A stretch of 47,047 nucleotides of DNA, taken from positions 1-47,047 of the forward strand of contig CAKQOW010000012.1 of the NCBI GenBank assembly GCA_934256595.1, given 5' to 3'. Below, piece by piece: positions 1-8,010 of this stretch (position 1 is the stretch's first letter; every line of letters starts with the position of its first letter). The notes below the pieces were generated by a model that saw only the letters and a list, made by a program, of their open reading frames with translations, was not told where the DNA came from and did not search any database. The DNA is from an uncultured Clostridia bacterium (GTDB lineage Bacteria; Bacillota; Clostridia; Peptostreptococcales; Anaerovoracaceae). The translations under genes were made by a program, and so were the position numbers.

Positions 1-82
1 TTATTCTGACTGTTTCAGTAAAATTCCCGGATTTAATCAGAATTAATATAGAGAGAAAGGACACATTTTTGTGTAGACAATT

Positions 83-1420
83 ATGACTGTAAACGAATTA
101 AAAGCAAAAAAAGTGGCGGAGCTTAAAACTCTTGCCAGAAACGCAGGCATTGACGGCTATGATGCAATGAAAAAAGCAGAGCTTGTTGAGGCTCTTGCGG
201 CAGCAGAGGAGCCTGAAAAGGAAACGCCTGCGCAGGAAAAAGAAACCACTGACGAAAAAGGCCGCAGGACTGTCGTGCCGGACAAGGACGACGGCAGAAT
301 TGAGGTTGAGGGCATACTGGATATGTCGGATCAGGGCTTTGGATTTCTCAGATTTTCCAACTTCCTTACAAGCGACAAGGACGTATATGTGGCGCCGACA
401 CAGGTAAGAAGATTTAACCTCAAGACCGGAGACAAGATAAGAGGTATAGCAAGGCCTCCGAGAGAGGGCGAAAGATTCGGCGCGCTGCTTTATGTGGTGA
501 CGGTAAACGATGATGAGCCGGGCGTTGCAATGAGGCGGCCCGACTTTGACGACCTGACGCCGATATTTCCATACGAGAGATTATCACTTGAGGGCAGCAG
601 CAGAGATTTATCTCTCAGGCTTATAGATCTGGTTGCGCCTATAGGCAAGGGACAGAGAGGCCTTATAGTTGCGCCGCCAAAGGCAGGCAAGACCGTACTT
701 CTCAAAAAAGTTGCGGCGGCAATCCAGAAGGGCTATCCCGACATAGAGATGATAGTGCTGCTGGTTGACGAAAGACCGGAAGAAGTTACGGATATGAAAC
801 GTTCTCTGGGTGAGGGCGGCGAGGTTATATACTCAACCTTTGACGAAATGCCGCAGCATCACGTTAAGGTTGCCGAAATGGTGCTTGCAAGAGCGCAGAG
901 ACTTGTAGAGCATGGCAGGGACGTTGTAATACTTCTTGACAGTATCACAAGACTTGCAAGAGCATACAATTTAGTAGTTCCGGCATCGGGCAGGACTCTT
1001 TCGGGAGGACTTGACCCCGGCGCGCTTCACAAGCCTAAGAAGTTCTTTGGCGCTGCGCGAAAAATGGAAGAGGGCGGCAGTATAACCGTACTTGCAACCG
1101 CTCTGGTTGAAACCGGCAGCCGTATGGACGATATGATATTTGAGGAATTCAAGGGAACAGGCAATATGGAGCTTCATCTTGACAGAAAGCTTTCCGAAAA
1201 GAGAATATTCCCTGCAATCAACCTTAACAAATCCGGCACAAGAAGAGAGGACCTGCTGATGAGTCAGGAGGAACTCGAAGCCGTATGGAAGATGAGAAGA
1301 GCGCTGTCAAATGCAGGAGTGCAGGAGGTCACGGAGACCATAATCGACTATATGGCGCATACGAAATCCAATAAGGATTTTATACAGCTTATCAAAAAAA
1401 TCAATCTTGAACAGGGGTAG
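83..1420 (+). CDS. rho: Transcription termination factor Rho
   Basis: ATP-driven hexameric RNA translocase that ends transcription of untranslated RNA in the cytoplasm. The 445-residue protein has the full bacterial layout: a helical Rho_N domain (about 2-40), an acidic linker (41-70), a cold-shock-like RNA-binding domain (about 75-143, with GFGFLRF), and the RecA-type motor. Visible motor motifs are the Walker A APPKAGKT (197-204), LLVDERPEEV (226-235), LLDSITRLARAYN (284-296) and the R-loop region around GARKMEEGG (323-332). The ATG at 83 is the only ATG after an in-frame stop at 74-76, but the nearest purine-rich Shine-Dalgarno-like run (GAGAAAGG, 53-60) is more than 20 bases upstream, so initiation looks weak or indirect. 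It is followed after 11 bases by the DUF1385 gene. Family identity is certain. Confidence 0.98.
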   Translation: MTVNELKAKKVAELKTLARNAGIDGYDAMKKAELVEALAAAEEPEKETPAQEKETTDEKGRRTVVPDKDDGRIEVEGILDMSDQGFGFLRFSNFLTSDKDVYVAPTQVRRFNLKTGDKIRGIARPPREGERFGALLYVVTVNDDEPGVAMRRPDFDDLTPIFPYERLSLEGSSRDLSLRLIDLVAPIGKGQRGLIVAPPKAGKTVLLKKVAAAIQKGYPDIEMIVLLVDERPEEVTDMKRSLGEGGEVIYSTFDEMPQHHVKVAEMVLARAQRLVEHGRDVVILLDSITRLARAYNLVVPASGRTLSGGLDPGALHKPKKFFGAARKMEEGGSITVLATALVETGSRMDDMIFEEFKGTGNMELHLDRKLSEKRIFPAINLNKSGTRREDLLMSQEELEAVWKMRRALSNAGVQEVTETIIDYMAHTKSNKDFIQLIKKINLEQG

Positions 1421-1431
1421 AGGATAAACAT

Positions 1432-2463
1432 ATGGATTTAAGCAAGATATTTGTAAAAGACGCAAATCCCACAAAGATGGGCGGGCAGGCTGTAATGGAA
1501 GGCATTATGATGAAAGGAGCCGGAAAAACAGCCGTTGCGGTAAGACTTCCAAGCGGAGATATACACATTAAAACAGAAGAAAACCCGAAAAAAAGCGCAT
1601 GGACCAAAATTCCCATAGTCAGAGGAGTAATTGTATTTGTTAACTCACTGATACAGGGAACAAGAACGCTTATGTACTCGGCAGACGTACTCGAAAAATA
1701 TGAGGAAAAGCTGGGAGACGGCGCTACTGCAGAAAAGGGCAGATTTGAAACATGGCTTGAAAAGCACTTCGGCGAAAGAGCCGTATGGAACATACTTATA
1801 GCTATCTCGGTAATTATATCGCTGGTATTTTCCATAGGCATATTTGTTATAGGGCCGACTGCCGTTATCAACTGGATGACAGCCTTTACCGAAAATGAAA
1901 TAGTACTTAATCTGACAGAGGGACTGCTTCGTATAGCCATATTTGTAATCTATGTGCTGCTTATATCAAAGATGAAAGATATACACAGAGTATTTCAGTA
2001 TCACGGAGCGGAGCACAAATGTATTCACTGCTTCGAAAGCGGCAGAGAGCTGACTCCCGAAAACTGTCAGGAGTTCTATACGCTTCACCCAAGATGCGGA
2101 ACCAGCTTTCTTGTGTTTGTACTTGTAATATCGCTTATAGTATTCTCATTTCTGGGCTGGCCTAACCTTGCCCTGAGAATATTATCAAGACTTTTACTTA
2201 TTCCGTTTATAGCCGGCATTTCATATGAAGTGCTCAAATGGGCAGGCAAAAGCGACAACTGGTTCATCAAAATAATATCGATACCGGGGCTTTACCTGCA
2301 GAAGCTTACAACGGCGCCGCCCGACAACGAGCAGCTTGAGGTTGCCATAGCGGCGGTTAAGGCTGTAATGGACGAAGACGCGCCTGTATATGAGGGCATA
2401 GCGGGCAAAGACGGAAAATTTATAAAAACAGCAGAAGAATTTTATGAGGAAGCAGGAGTTTAA
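1432..2463 (+). CDS. DUF1385 (YqhQ-type) membrane protein
   Basis: Belongs to the conserved DUF1385 membrane protein family found beside prmC/prfA in many Clostridia; its biochemical role is not established to my knowledge. Of 343 residues, 12-29 carry the conserved GGQAVMEGIMM block. Hydrophobic segments lie near 120-147, 164-180, 224-242 and 252-268. Between them is a His/Cys-rich stretch, HGAEHKCIHC (191-200) then C212 and LHPRCGTSF (218-226), that looks like a metal site facing one side of the membrane. It starts 11 bases after rho and ends 2 bases before prmC, so it sits in the rho-prmC operon. A link to translation or membrane quality control would be a guess from context only. Confidence 0.93.
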   Translation: MDLSKIFVKDANPTKMGGQAVMEGIMMKGAGKTAVAVRLPSGDIHIKTEENPKKSAWTKIPIVRGVIVFVNSLIQGTRTLMYSADVLEKYEEKLGDGATAEKGRFETWLEKHFGERAVWNILIAISVIISLVFSIGIFVIGPTAVINWMTAFTENEIVLNLTEGLLRIAIFVIYVLLISKMKDIHRVFQYHGAEHKCIHCFESGRELTPENCQEFYTLHPRCGTSFLVFVLVISLIVFSFLGWPNLALRILSRLLLIPFIAGISYEVLKWAGKSDNWFIKIISIPGLYLQKLTTAPPDNEQLEVAIAAVKAVMDEDAPVYEGIAGKDGKFIKTAEEFYEEAGV

Positions 2464-2465
2464 TT

Positions 2466-3383
2466 ATGTTACGACTGAAAGATTTGCTGGCTATGGGAGA
2501 AAACCAGCTGGAGCAGGCAAAGGTTCCCGACTATGCGCATGATGCCAGAGCGCTTATGGAATTTGCCTTTAATCTTGACCGTTCACAGATGTTTATGAAA
2601 TGGGCAGATGATATAGATGATGTGTGGTGCGACCACTATCTTGATATAGTGCACAGGAGAGCCTTAGGCGAACCGCTGCAGTACATAACCGGCGTTCAGA
2701 ATTTTATGGGCATTGATTTCAAGGTAAACGAAAACGTGCTGATACCAAGGCAGGACACAGAAAGGCTGGTTGAAAACGCCCGCCTTATAGTTGAAAGCAA
2801 AACCACCAAAAAAACAGCGGACCCTGAAAGTCCTTACATATATGAGGCAATAGCCGCAAGAAAGAACTGGAAGATATTAGACCTGTGCTGCGGCAGCGGC
2901 GCCATAGGCATCTCAATGGCAAAGCTCTGCCCTAATGTTAAAAAGGTGCTTTGCACGGATATAAGCGGGGAGGCGCTTGCCGTTGCAAAGGAAAACGCCA
3001 AAGCGGCGGGAGTTGAGAAAAAAACGGAGTTTGCTTCGGGCGATATGTTTGAAGCTTTGGGCAAAAGAGCAAAATTTGATATGATAATTTCAAATCCGCC
3101 GTATATCGAAAGCAGCATTATACCTACTCTGCAGAGAGAGGTCAGGGAGTATGAGCCTATGCTTGCCCTTGACGGCGGAGAGGACGGACTTGATTTTTAC
3201 AGGACAATCATAGAGCAGGCGCCGGGGTTCCTTGACAAAAAAGGCATACTGATGCTTGAGATAGGCTACAATCAGGCAGAGCAGATAAGCGCGATGCTGG
3301 AAGAAACAGATGCCTTTGCAAAGACAGAGATTGTAAGGGATTACGGCGGCAATAACAGAGTTGTCTGCGCCCTGCTCAAATAG
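2466..3383 (+). CDS. prmC: Release factor glutamine methyltransferase PrmC
   Basis: Methylates the Gln of the GGQ motif of peptide release factors using S-adenosylmethionine. The 305-residue protein has the helical substrate-binding N domain (1-90, with GEPLQYITG at 68-76), the linker LIPRQDTE (92-99), the SAM-binding loop LDLCCGSGAIG (138-148), and the catalytic NPPY motif (210-213). Its substrate RF1 is encoded about 4.6 kb downstream (prfA), where the GGQ motif is intact. The ribosome binding site lies inside the end of the DUF1385 gene, which ends 2 bases earlier, so the two are probably translationally coupled. An insert at about 111-128 makes the inter-domain linker slightly long. Confidence 0.96.
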   Translation: MLRLKDLLAMGENQLEQAKVPDYAHDARALMEFAFNLDRSQMFMKWADDIDDVWCDHYLDIVHRRALGEPLQYITGVQNFMGIDFKVNENVLIPRQDTERLVENARLIVESKTTKKTADPESPYIYEAIAARKNWKILDLCCGSGAIGISMAKLCPNVKKVLCTDISGEALAVAKENAKAAGVEKKTEFASGDMFEALGKRAKFDMIISNPPYIESSIIPTLQREVREYEPMLALDGGEDGLDFYRTIIEQAPGFLDKKGILMLEIGYNQAEQISAMLEETDAFAKTEIVRDYGGNNRVVCALLK

Positions 3384-3428
3384 ATGAGTTCTTTGGAAGC
3401 ACTTTTTTGAATACATTGAATTTATGTG

Positions 3429-3487
3429 TTTAAATGTGAAATGAATAGTGATATAATAGCCTTGATTGGGTAACCGGTCAGGCTATT
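3429..3487 (+). promoter_or_regulatory. pckA promoter with overlapping inverted repeat
   Basis: A perfect -10 TATAAT lies at 3452-3457, with a weak -35 TTTAAA (3429-3434) 17 bases upstream. The -10 runs into an 8-base perfect inverted repeat: AATAGCCT at 3455-3462 and AGGCTATT at 3480-3487, separated by 17 bases. It could be an operator over the start site, or a hairpin in the first transcribed bases. It could also act as a weak terminator for the rho-prmC operon, because an AT-rich run follows. The sequence alone does not decide between these. Confidence 0.5.
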
Positions 3488-3552
3488 ATTTTATTAGTTT
3501 CAATTTATTCTTGAAGCATAATAACTTCATTTAGTTATAAGGAGGCAGACTG

Positions 3553-5244
3553 ATGTCAACAAAGTCACATTATAAGAGAAGTGAAATAGGCCCTGGAAAG
3601 CCTGGATTTTCAAAGACACGTTCCATAATAGAAGCACCGTTTTATGGAAATAATGTTACTAAGGTAACAACTTTAAAAGAAGCGTACAAGCTTGCAAAGA
3701 ACTCACCCGGCACTATAGTTACTGATATGCCTGTATACAGAGGTGAAGAATTCGGTCTTGACCCTGATGCAAAAGTTCTTTTATTCAATGACGGTTCAAT
3801 TACAGGAAGATATGCTCCTGCAAGAAGAATTACAGGTAAAGAAGGTACCAACACCGAGAAACTGGACAAGATTATTATGGACGCCGTATATGATACAAGA
3901 TGGAAGAAGCTGTATCATGCAGAGGTTGTCATAGGTCTTGACCCTGAGTTTATGGTTAAAGCACATCTGCTGATTCCTGAGGGCGAAGAGAACCTGCTTT
4001 ATTCATGGATGCTGAATTTCCAGTATATGTCCGAGTACTATACTAAGATGTTCAAGGATTCAGTTCCTGTAGGCGGCGGCAAGGAAGCCGACGTATATAT
4101 TTTCTCAGATCCTCAGTGGAAGGGCTGCCCGGATCAGCCGGACGTATGCGACCCTAAATGCCTGTGCTATTTCAACACAGAAACAAACTGCGCGGCAATA
4201 CTCGGTATGAGATACTTTGGCGAACACAAAAAAGGAACTCTTACTCTTGCGTGGGCAATAGCCAACAGAAACGGTTATGCTTCATGCCACGGCGGACAGA
4301 AAGAATACACATTAGACGACGGTTCCAAGTATGTAGCTGCAGTATTCGGACTTTCAGGATCAGGCAAATCAACACTTACTCACGCTAAACATGACGGCAG
4401 ATACCCTGCAATCAAAGTTCTTCACGATGACGCATTCATTATCAATACAGACACATGCGCATCAGTTGCACTTGAGCCGACTTACTTTGACAAGACTGCA
4501 GACTATCCTTGCGACAGCGAAGACAACAAATACCTGCTTACAGTACAGAACTGCTCGGCAACAGTTGACGAGGACGGCAAGGTTGTAATAGTAACAGAAG
4601 ACATCAGAAACGGCAACGGTCGTGCCATCAAGTCAAAATTATGGTCACCTAACAGAGTTGACAAGATTGACAGCCCTGTAAACGCTATATTCTGGATAAT
4701 GAAAGACCCTACAATTCCACCGGTAGTAAGATTAAAGGGAGCTTCACTGGCATCAGTAATGGGAGCTACACTTGCAACCAAGAGATCTTCAGCCGAAAGA
4801 TTAAAAGAGGGCGTTGACCCTAACGCGCTTGTAGTAGAGCCTTATGCAAATCCGTTCAGAACTTATCCGCTTGTAAACGACTACGAGAAGTTCAAGAAGC
4901 TGGTTGCAGACAAGAATGTTGACTGCTTCATCATCAACACAGGCGAATTTATGGGCAAGAAAGTTCAGAAAGAGGATACCTTAGGAGTTCTTGAGGCTGT
5001 AGTTGAGGGCAAGGCAGACTTCAAGAAATGGGGACCTTTCGAGGATATCGAAATCTTTGAATGGGAAGGCTTCGTTCCTGACCTCAGCGATAAGGACTAT
5101 GTATCACAGCTTCAGGCTCGTATGCAGGACAGACTTAACTATGTTAAGAACCTCGATACAGCAGAGGGCGGATACAACAAGCTTCCTCAGGACGCACTCG
5201 ATGCAATCCAGAGAGTTGTTGACCAGGCAGGACAGCTTAAATAA
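3553..5244 (+). CDS. pckA: Phosphoenolpyruvate carboxykinase (ATP)
   Basis: Interconverts oxaloacetate + ATP with phosphoenolpyruvate + CO2 + ADP; in fermenting anaerobes it often runs in the carboxylating, ATP-forming direction. The 563-residue protein carries the kinase-type P-loop GLSGSGKST (266-274) followed by HDDAF (291-295), the acidic metal-binding region of the PEPCK fold. The P-loop (GSGKS rather than GTGKT) and a Cys-rich insertion (C192, C199, C203, C205) set it apart from the E. coli-type enzyme, which is also about 20 residues shorter. A strong ribosome binding site (AAGGAGG, 3539-3545) precedes the ATG. It has its own promoter and a strong terminator, so it is a single-gene unit placed inside the translation block. 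Assignment to the ATP-type family is confident; the reaction direction is inference. Confidence 0.9.
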   Translation: MSTKSHYKRSEIGPGKPGFSKTRSIIEAPFYGNNVTKVTTLKEAYKLAKNSPGTIVTDMPVYRGEEFGLDPDAKVLLFNDGSITGRYAPARRITGKEGTNTEKLDKIIMDAVYDTRWKKLYHAEVVIGLDPEFMVKAHLLIPEGEENLLYSWMLNFQYMSEYYTKMFKDSVPVGGGKEADVYIFSDPQWKGCPDQPDVCDPKCLCYFNTETNCAAILGMRYFGEHKKGTLTLAWAIANRNGYASCHGGQKEYTLDDGSKYVAAVFGLSGSGKSTLTHAKHDGRYPAIKVLHDDAFIINTDTCASVALEPTYFDKTADYPCDSEDNKYLLTVQNCSATVDEDGKVVIVTEDIRNGNGRAIKSKLWSPNRVDKIDSPVNAIFWIMKDPTIPPVVRLKGASLASVMGATLATKRSSAERLKEGVDPNALVVEPYANPFRTYPLVNDYEKFKKLVADKNVDCFIINTGEFMGKKVQKEDTLGVLEAVVEGKADFKKWGPFEDIEIFEWEGFVPDLSDKDYVSQLQARMQDRLNYVKNLDTAEGGYNKLPQDALDAIQRVVDQAGQLK

Positions 5245-5270
5245 CAGGCAGTATATATAGTATATATTTA

Positions 5271-5300
5271 AACCCGGAGAGCTTTGGCTTTCCGGGTTTT
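5271..5300. terminator. Bidirectional terminator between pckA and the ATPase gene
   Basis: Stem AACCCGGA...TCCGGGTT, extended by AGC/GCT around a TTTG loop, ends in TTTT on the plus strand. It lies between the convergent ends of pckA and the ATPase gene and can serve both. Confidence 0.85.
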
Positions 5301-5307
5301 ATAACGA

Positions 5308-6648
5308 TTACAATAATTCTGCCATGTACAGGGGCAGATGTACAATACCGTCTTTTATCATTAAATCTTTGGTGTATAGAATATATGAATTGCTGATGAC
5401 AGAAGCAAAACGGGTTCTAAATTTGTCAAGGGAAGAATGGGAACGGTAATTGCCGGACTTAACTTCTACCGGACAGACTTTTCCTTCTTCTGTTATCAAA
5501 AAATCAATTTCCATGTGATTTTCACGATGTCTGCTGTCAGAGCGTGAATAAAAATAGAGCCGTTCTCTTTTAAGACGAAGCATTTGTGAAACAACATTTT
5601 CAATCAGCATACCCTCGTTGATATTAAGCTTATTCAAGAGAATTGCACGATACAGTTCGTTGGCAGTGAATTTGTTATCTTTGAAGGTGTGAGTAACAAG
5701 CAGCCCGGTATCTGCCATATAGCATTTTTGCGTGGTACTGTCAGCGCTTAGAGCAAGACCGATATGAGGATCTGTAGCATTGAAACAGGCATTCACTATC
5801 ATTGCTTCATTGAGCCAGATAAAAGAATCCTCATAAGTTCTGAATCTGGCTTGTTTGCTGAGAGAAGACAGCTTATATTTTTTTTCTTTTCTGGAAAGCT
5901 GCTCCGGTATATTGTCAAACACAGCGAAGACTTTATCCTCATATCCTTCGGCGAATTTTGCTACATCATTGCGATACAGTTTTAATATGCGACGCTTGGC
6001 AGTGTCAGATGCTTCGAAGTTCTTGCCATCTCTGTAGGCGAGAATTGACTGCGGCATGCCGCCAACCAGTATATACTGGCGGAAATCATTCATTATTTTG
6101 CGGTGCAAAGATGCTCCTAAAGGTATTTTCAGCTCAAAACACTGCCGGATTAATGGATAGGTTGCTTCATCTCCCATAGCCCAGAGGAATTCCTCAAAGT
6201 CTAAAGGAAACATTTCTATGTGATCTTCTTCTGATGGAATGATAATATTCTGGACATTTTTTTTCAACCGGATCAGAGAACCTGTTTCAAGATAATCAAA
6301 TCTTCCGTCTGCAACAAGATATTTAATGAGTTGTCGCGCTTTTGGATATTGCTGGACCTCGTCAAAGATGATTAGGGAATTACGGTTATGAAGAACTGTT
6401 GAATAAAATGCAGCCAGTTTTGCAAAGAACAGGTCGAGGTCATAACTGTCGTTTTCAAAAAACTCTAATACATCATTAGGGACTTTTCCAAAGTCAATCA
6501 TAATATAGCTTTTATACTCGTTTCTGGCGAATTCCTCTGCAATAAAACTTTTGCCGACACGTCTTGCACCATCGATCATTATTGCAGTCGCGCCGTTGCT
6601 TTTATTTTTCCAGTCAAGAAGTTCGTTGTATATTTTTCTTTTTAACAT
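5308..6648 (-). CDS. AAA_14 / DUF4143 family ATPase
   Basis: Predicted ATPase of the widespread AAA_14 + DUF4143 family; no substrate or pathway is firmly known. Using the ATG at 6648 the protein has 446 residues. Its features are Walker A GARRVGKS (27-34), Walker B LIIFDEVQ (92-99), and a C-terminal segment EIDFLI...VCPVEVKSG (380-399), whose Asp382, Glu395 and Lys397 match a PD-(D/E)XK nuclease-like fold. I chose this start because AGGAGA lies 6 bases upstream; an upstream in-frame ATG at 6681 lacks a site. The gene points against its neighbours and is an accessory gene of a type often spread by transfer. Its promoter is embedded in a 33-bp repeat array described separately. Confidence 0.9.
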   Translation of the reverse strand: MLKRKIYNELLDWKNKSNGATAIMIDGARRVGKSFIAEEFARNEYKSYIMIDFGKVPNDVLEFFENDSYDLDLFFAKLAAFYSTVLHNRNSLIIFDEVQQYPKARQLIKYLVADGRFDYLETGSLIRLKKNVQNIIIPSEEDHIEMFPLDFEEFLWAMGDEATYPLIRQCFELKIPLGASLHRKIMNDFRQYILVGGMPQSILAYRDGKNFEASDTAKRRILKLYRNDVAKFAEGYEDKVFAVFDNIPEQLSRKEKKYKLSSLSKQARFRTYEDSFIWLNEAMIVNACFNATDPHIGLALSADSTTQKCYMADTGLLVTHTFKDNKFTANELYRAILLNKLNINEGMLIENVVSQMLRLKRERLYFYSRSDSRHRENHMEIDFLITEEGKVCPVEVKSGNYRSHSSLDKFRTRFASVISNSYILYTKDLMIKDGIVHLPLYMAELL

Positions 6649-6692
6649 ATATTTTCTCCTCGCGATTAACTCGCATCCCAAAATGCAAATTA

Positions 6693-6721
6693 ATTATAAT
6701 ATGTCATGCACGAAAAAGCAA
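6693..6721 (-). promoter_or_regulatory. Promoter of the AAA_14/DUF4143 ATPase gene
   Basis: On the minus strand, TTGCTT (6721-6716) and a perfect TATAAT (6698-6693) are 17 bases apart, about 45 bases before the chosen start codon. The -35 and most of the spacer lie in the first unit of the 33-bp repeat array, so any protein binding the repeats would compete with RNA polymerase. Confidence 0.6.
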
Positions 6722-6940
6722 GTTGCAAAAGATGAAATTTGCACGAAAAAGCAGATTGTATGATGCAGAATTTGCACGAAAAAGCAAGTTGCAGCAGAGG
6801 AGCTTCATTATGCATCTCCAACTGAAGTATGTTTTTGAAACCGGCTTTAACTATAGCATATCACGAAAACAAGAATTTTATAATCCTATATATGCACGAA
6901 AACGAGAATTTTAATGCAGGAGAATTTGCACGTTTTCAGG
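6708..6940. repeat. Array of 33-bp direct repeats
   Basis: The 13-base core GCACGAAAAAGCA occurs at 6708, 6741 and 6774, exactly 33 bases apart, with partly conserved flanks (AAGTTGCA after the core, GAATTT or AAATTT before it). Degenerate cores CACGAAAAC occur at 6862 and 6895, again 33 bases apart, and a remnant CACGTTTTC at 6929. The two groups are separated by about 87 bases, which is not a multiple of 33. Units are spaced like about three helical turns, and the first overlaps the ATPase promoter. The 440 bases between the ATPase start and the next gene (7089) hold this array and no convincing gene; open frames across the repeats only reflect their length being a multiple of three. Confidence 0.85.
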
Positions 6941-7088
6941 AATTTTTGAGTTTCCTGCTGAAACGGCGGGTCTATAGCCCGGTTTTGCGGAAATATGACA
7001 TAGATTTTACATTACTGTGATATCGGCGTTTACTTTTTATGGTTATTATATATATACAGGATAAAAGAAACGCAGGAGGGCAGAGATT

Positions 7089-7295
7089 ATGAGCAGGGTA
7101 AAGAATTGTATAAATGTGGCAATTGGCAGAGTGAAAACCGATCTTCCCGTAAATGCCGGAATATGCATTGGCATTATAGCCGGCACAGCTCTGAAAGATA
7201 TCGGACTCGGACTGTGCCTTGGAGTGTGCGCAGGGCTTGCTGCGGCGCCGGCTTCAGAGGTTTTCAAAGGCAGGAAAAAAGGACAGCAGAAATAA
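7089..7295 (+). CDS. Small glycine-rich membrane protein, unknown
   Basis: I do not recognise a family. The 68-residue product has a charged N-terminus, one or two hydrophobic stretches rich in small residues (about 22-55, with GICIGIIAG and LGLCLGVCAG resembling a glycine-zipper pattern), and a very basic tail (KGRKKGQQK). A strong ribosome binding site (GGAGGG) precedes the ATG. A plausible promoter, TTTACT at 7029-7034 and TATATA at 7051-7056 with 16 bases between, lies upstream. The gene sits with the next tiny gene between the ATPase and rpmE. Membrane location is likely; function unknown. Confidence 0.6.
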   Translation: MSRVKNCINVAIGRVKTDLPVNAGICIGIIAGTALKDIGLGLCLGVCAGLAAAPASEVFKGRKKGQQK

Positions 7296-7360
7296 GGGGA
7301 ATTGCAAATTTTGCTTTCGTATGATATATTTGCGATAATCGATTGAAAGGAGGGAGGATT

Positions 7361-7519
7361 ATGGCATATAAGACGGTTGTGATTGACTATGCGCCTAAGG
7401 CGGATAAAATGGCGGCCTGCATAGAAGACAAAGCAAATGAAATGGAATTAAACGGCTGGAAACTGGTAACGGTGACGATTACAAACTCAGCTAAAGCGAT
7501 TATGGTTTTTCATAATTGA
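7361..7519 (+). CDS. Small DUF4177-like protein
   Basis: A 52-residue open frame with an excellent ribosome binding site (AAAGGAGGGAGG). The pattern, beginning MAYKTVVIDYAPKADK, then KANEMELNGWKLVTVTI, then a beta strand KAIMVFH at the end, resembles the small DUF4177 family (Y-K-V-V ... ANE...GW-L-V ... A-I-LVF). Function is unknown in that family. It is 65 bases after the small membrane protein and may share its transcript. It is a real gene by start signal and family resemblance. Confidence 0.7.
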   Translation: MAYKTVVIDYAPKADKMAACIEDKANEMELNGWKLVTVTITNSAKAIMVFHN

Positions 7520-7581
7520 AGTGGAAATTGATTTTACATTTCAGGTTCTCAAAAAAGCTTAAAACTTCAATCAAAAATGGC

Positions 7582-7610
7582 TTGCATTGACGGTTTGTCT
7601 GTGATAAAAT
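7582..7610 (+). promoter_or_regulatory. rpmE promoter and 5' leader
   Basis: TTGCAT (7582-7587) and TAAAAT (7605-7610) are 17 bases apart. A leader of about 80 bases follows before the rpmE start at 7698, long enough for an L31 autoregulatory structure, but I could not fold a convincing one by eye. Confidence 0.5.
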
Positions 7611-7697
7611 AATCAATGCGTGTAAAGCAGAGAACTCGCAAGAGTATTATAAACATTATGCAAGGGTGATAGACCTGAGCAGGAAAGAGGTGAAAGC

Positions 7698-7898
7698 ATG
7701 AAGGAAGGAATCCATCCAGATTACAAGGAATGTAAAGTAACTTGCGCATGCGGCAACACATTTGTTACTAAGTCAACTAAAGAAGAACTTAGATTAGACG
7801 TTTGCTCAGCATGTCATCCGTTCTTCACAGGCCAGCAGAAGTTTGTTAACAGAGGCGGCCGTGTTGAGAAATTCAAGCAGAAATACAATATGGATTAA
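7698..7898 (+). CDS. rpmE: 50S ribosomal protein L31 (zinc-binding type)
   Basis: Component of the large ribosomal subunit. The 66-residue protein keeps the zinc ligands of the C+ form: C16, C18, C36 and C39 (CACGN and CSACHPFFTG). In many Clostridia rpmE sits directly after rho; here it is about 6.3 kb away, beyond the inserted pckA/ATPase segment. An AGAGGTG ribosome binding site precedes the ATG, and the gene has its own terminator. The zinc form implies that L31 can store or release zinc, as in other bacteria. Confidence 0.98.
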   Translation: MKEGIHPDYKECKVTCACGNTFVTKSTKEELRLDVCSACHPFFTGQQKFVNRGGRVEKFKQKYNMD

Positions 7899-7906
7899 TA
7901 AAAATT

Positions 7907-7934
7907 ACCGGAATCTCAAATTCCGGTTTTTTTT
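7907..7934 (+). terminator. rpmE terminator
   Basis: Stem ACCGGAAT / ATTCCGGT with a 5-base loop followed by eight T residues. Confidence 0.93.
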
Positions 7935-7947
7935 AAATAAATTCATC

Positions 7948-7976
7948 TTAAATATGAGGACAAATTGTGATATACT
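7948..7976 (+). promoter_or_regulatory. Probable prfA-operon promoter
   Basis: A good -10 TATACT at 7971-7976 with a weak -35 TTAAAT (7948-7953), 17 bases apart, directly after the rpmE terminator and about 35 bases before prfA. Confidence 0.5.
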
Positions 7977-8010
7977 ATATAGTTGAGAAAAAACAAAACA
8001 GAGGTGCATA

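Noticed and set aside
1401..1940. A 179-codon minus-strand frame inside the DUF1385 gene
   Set aside because: It lies opposite a clear conserved gene and has no start signal or recognisable domain; similar long antisense frames elsewhere were left out for the same reason.
6564..6914. Frames through the 33-bp repeats encoding repeated F-A-R-K-S-like peptides
   Set aside because: The repeat length is a multiple of three, so open frames arise automatically; no start signal, and the frame overlaps the ATPase gene start.
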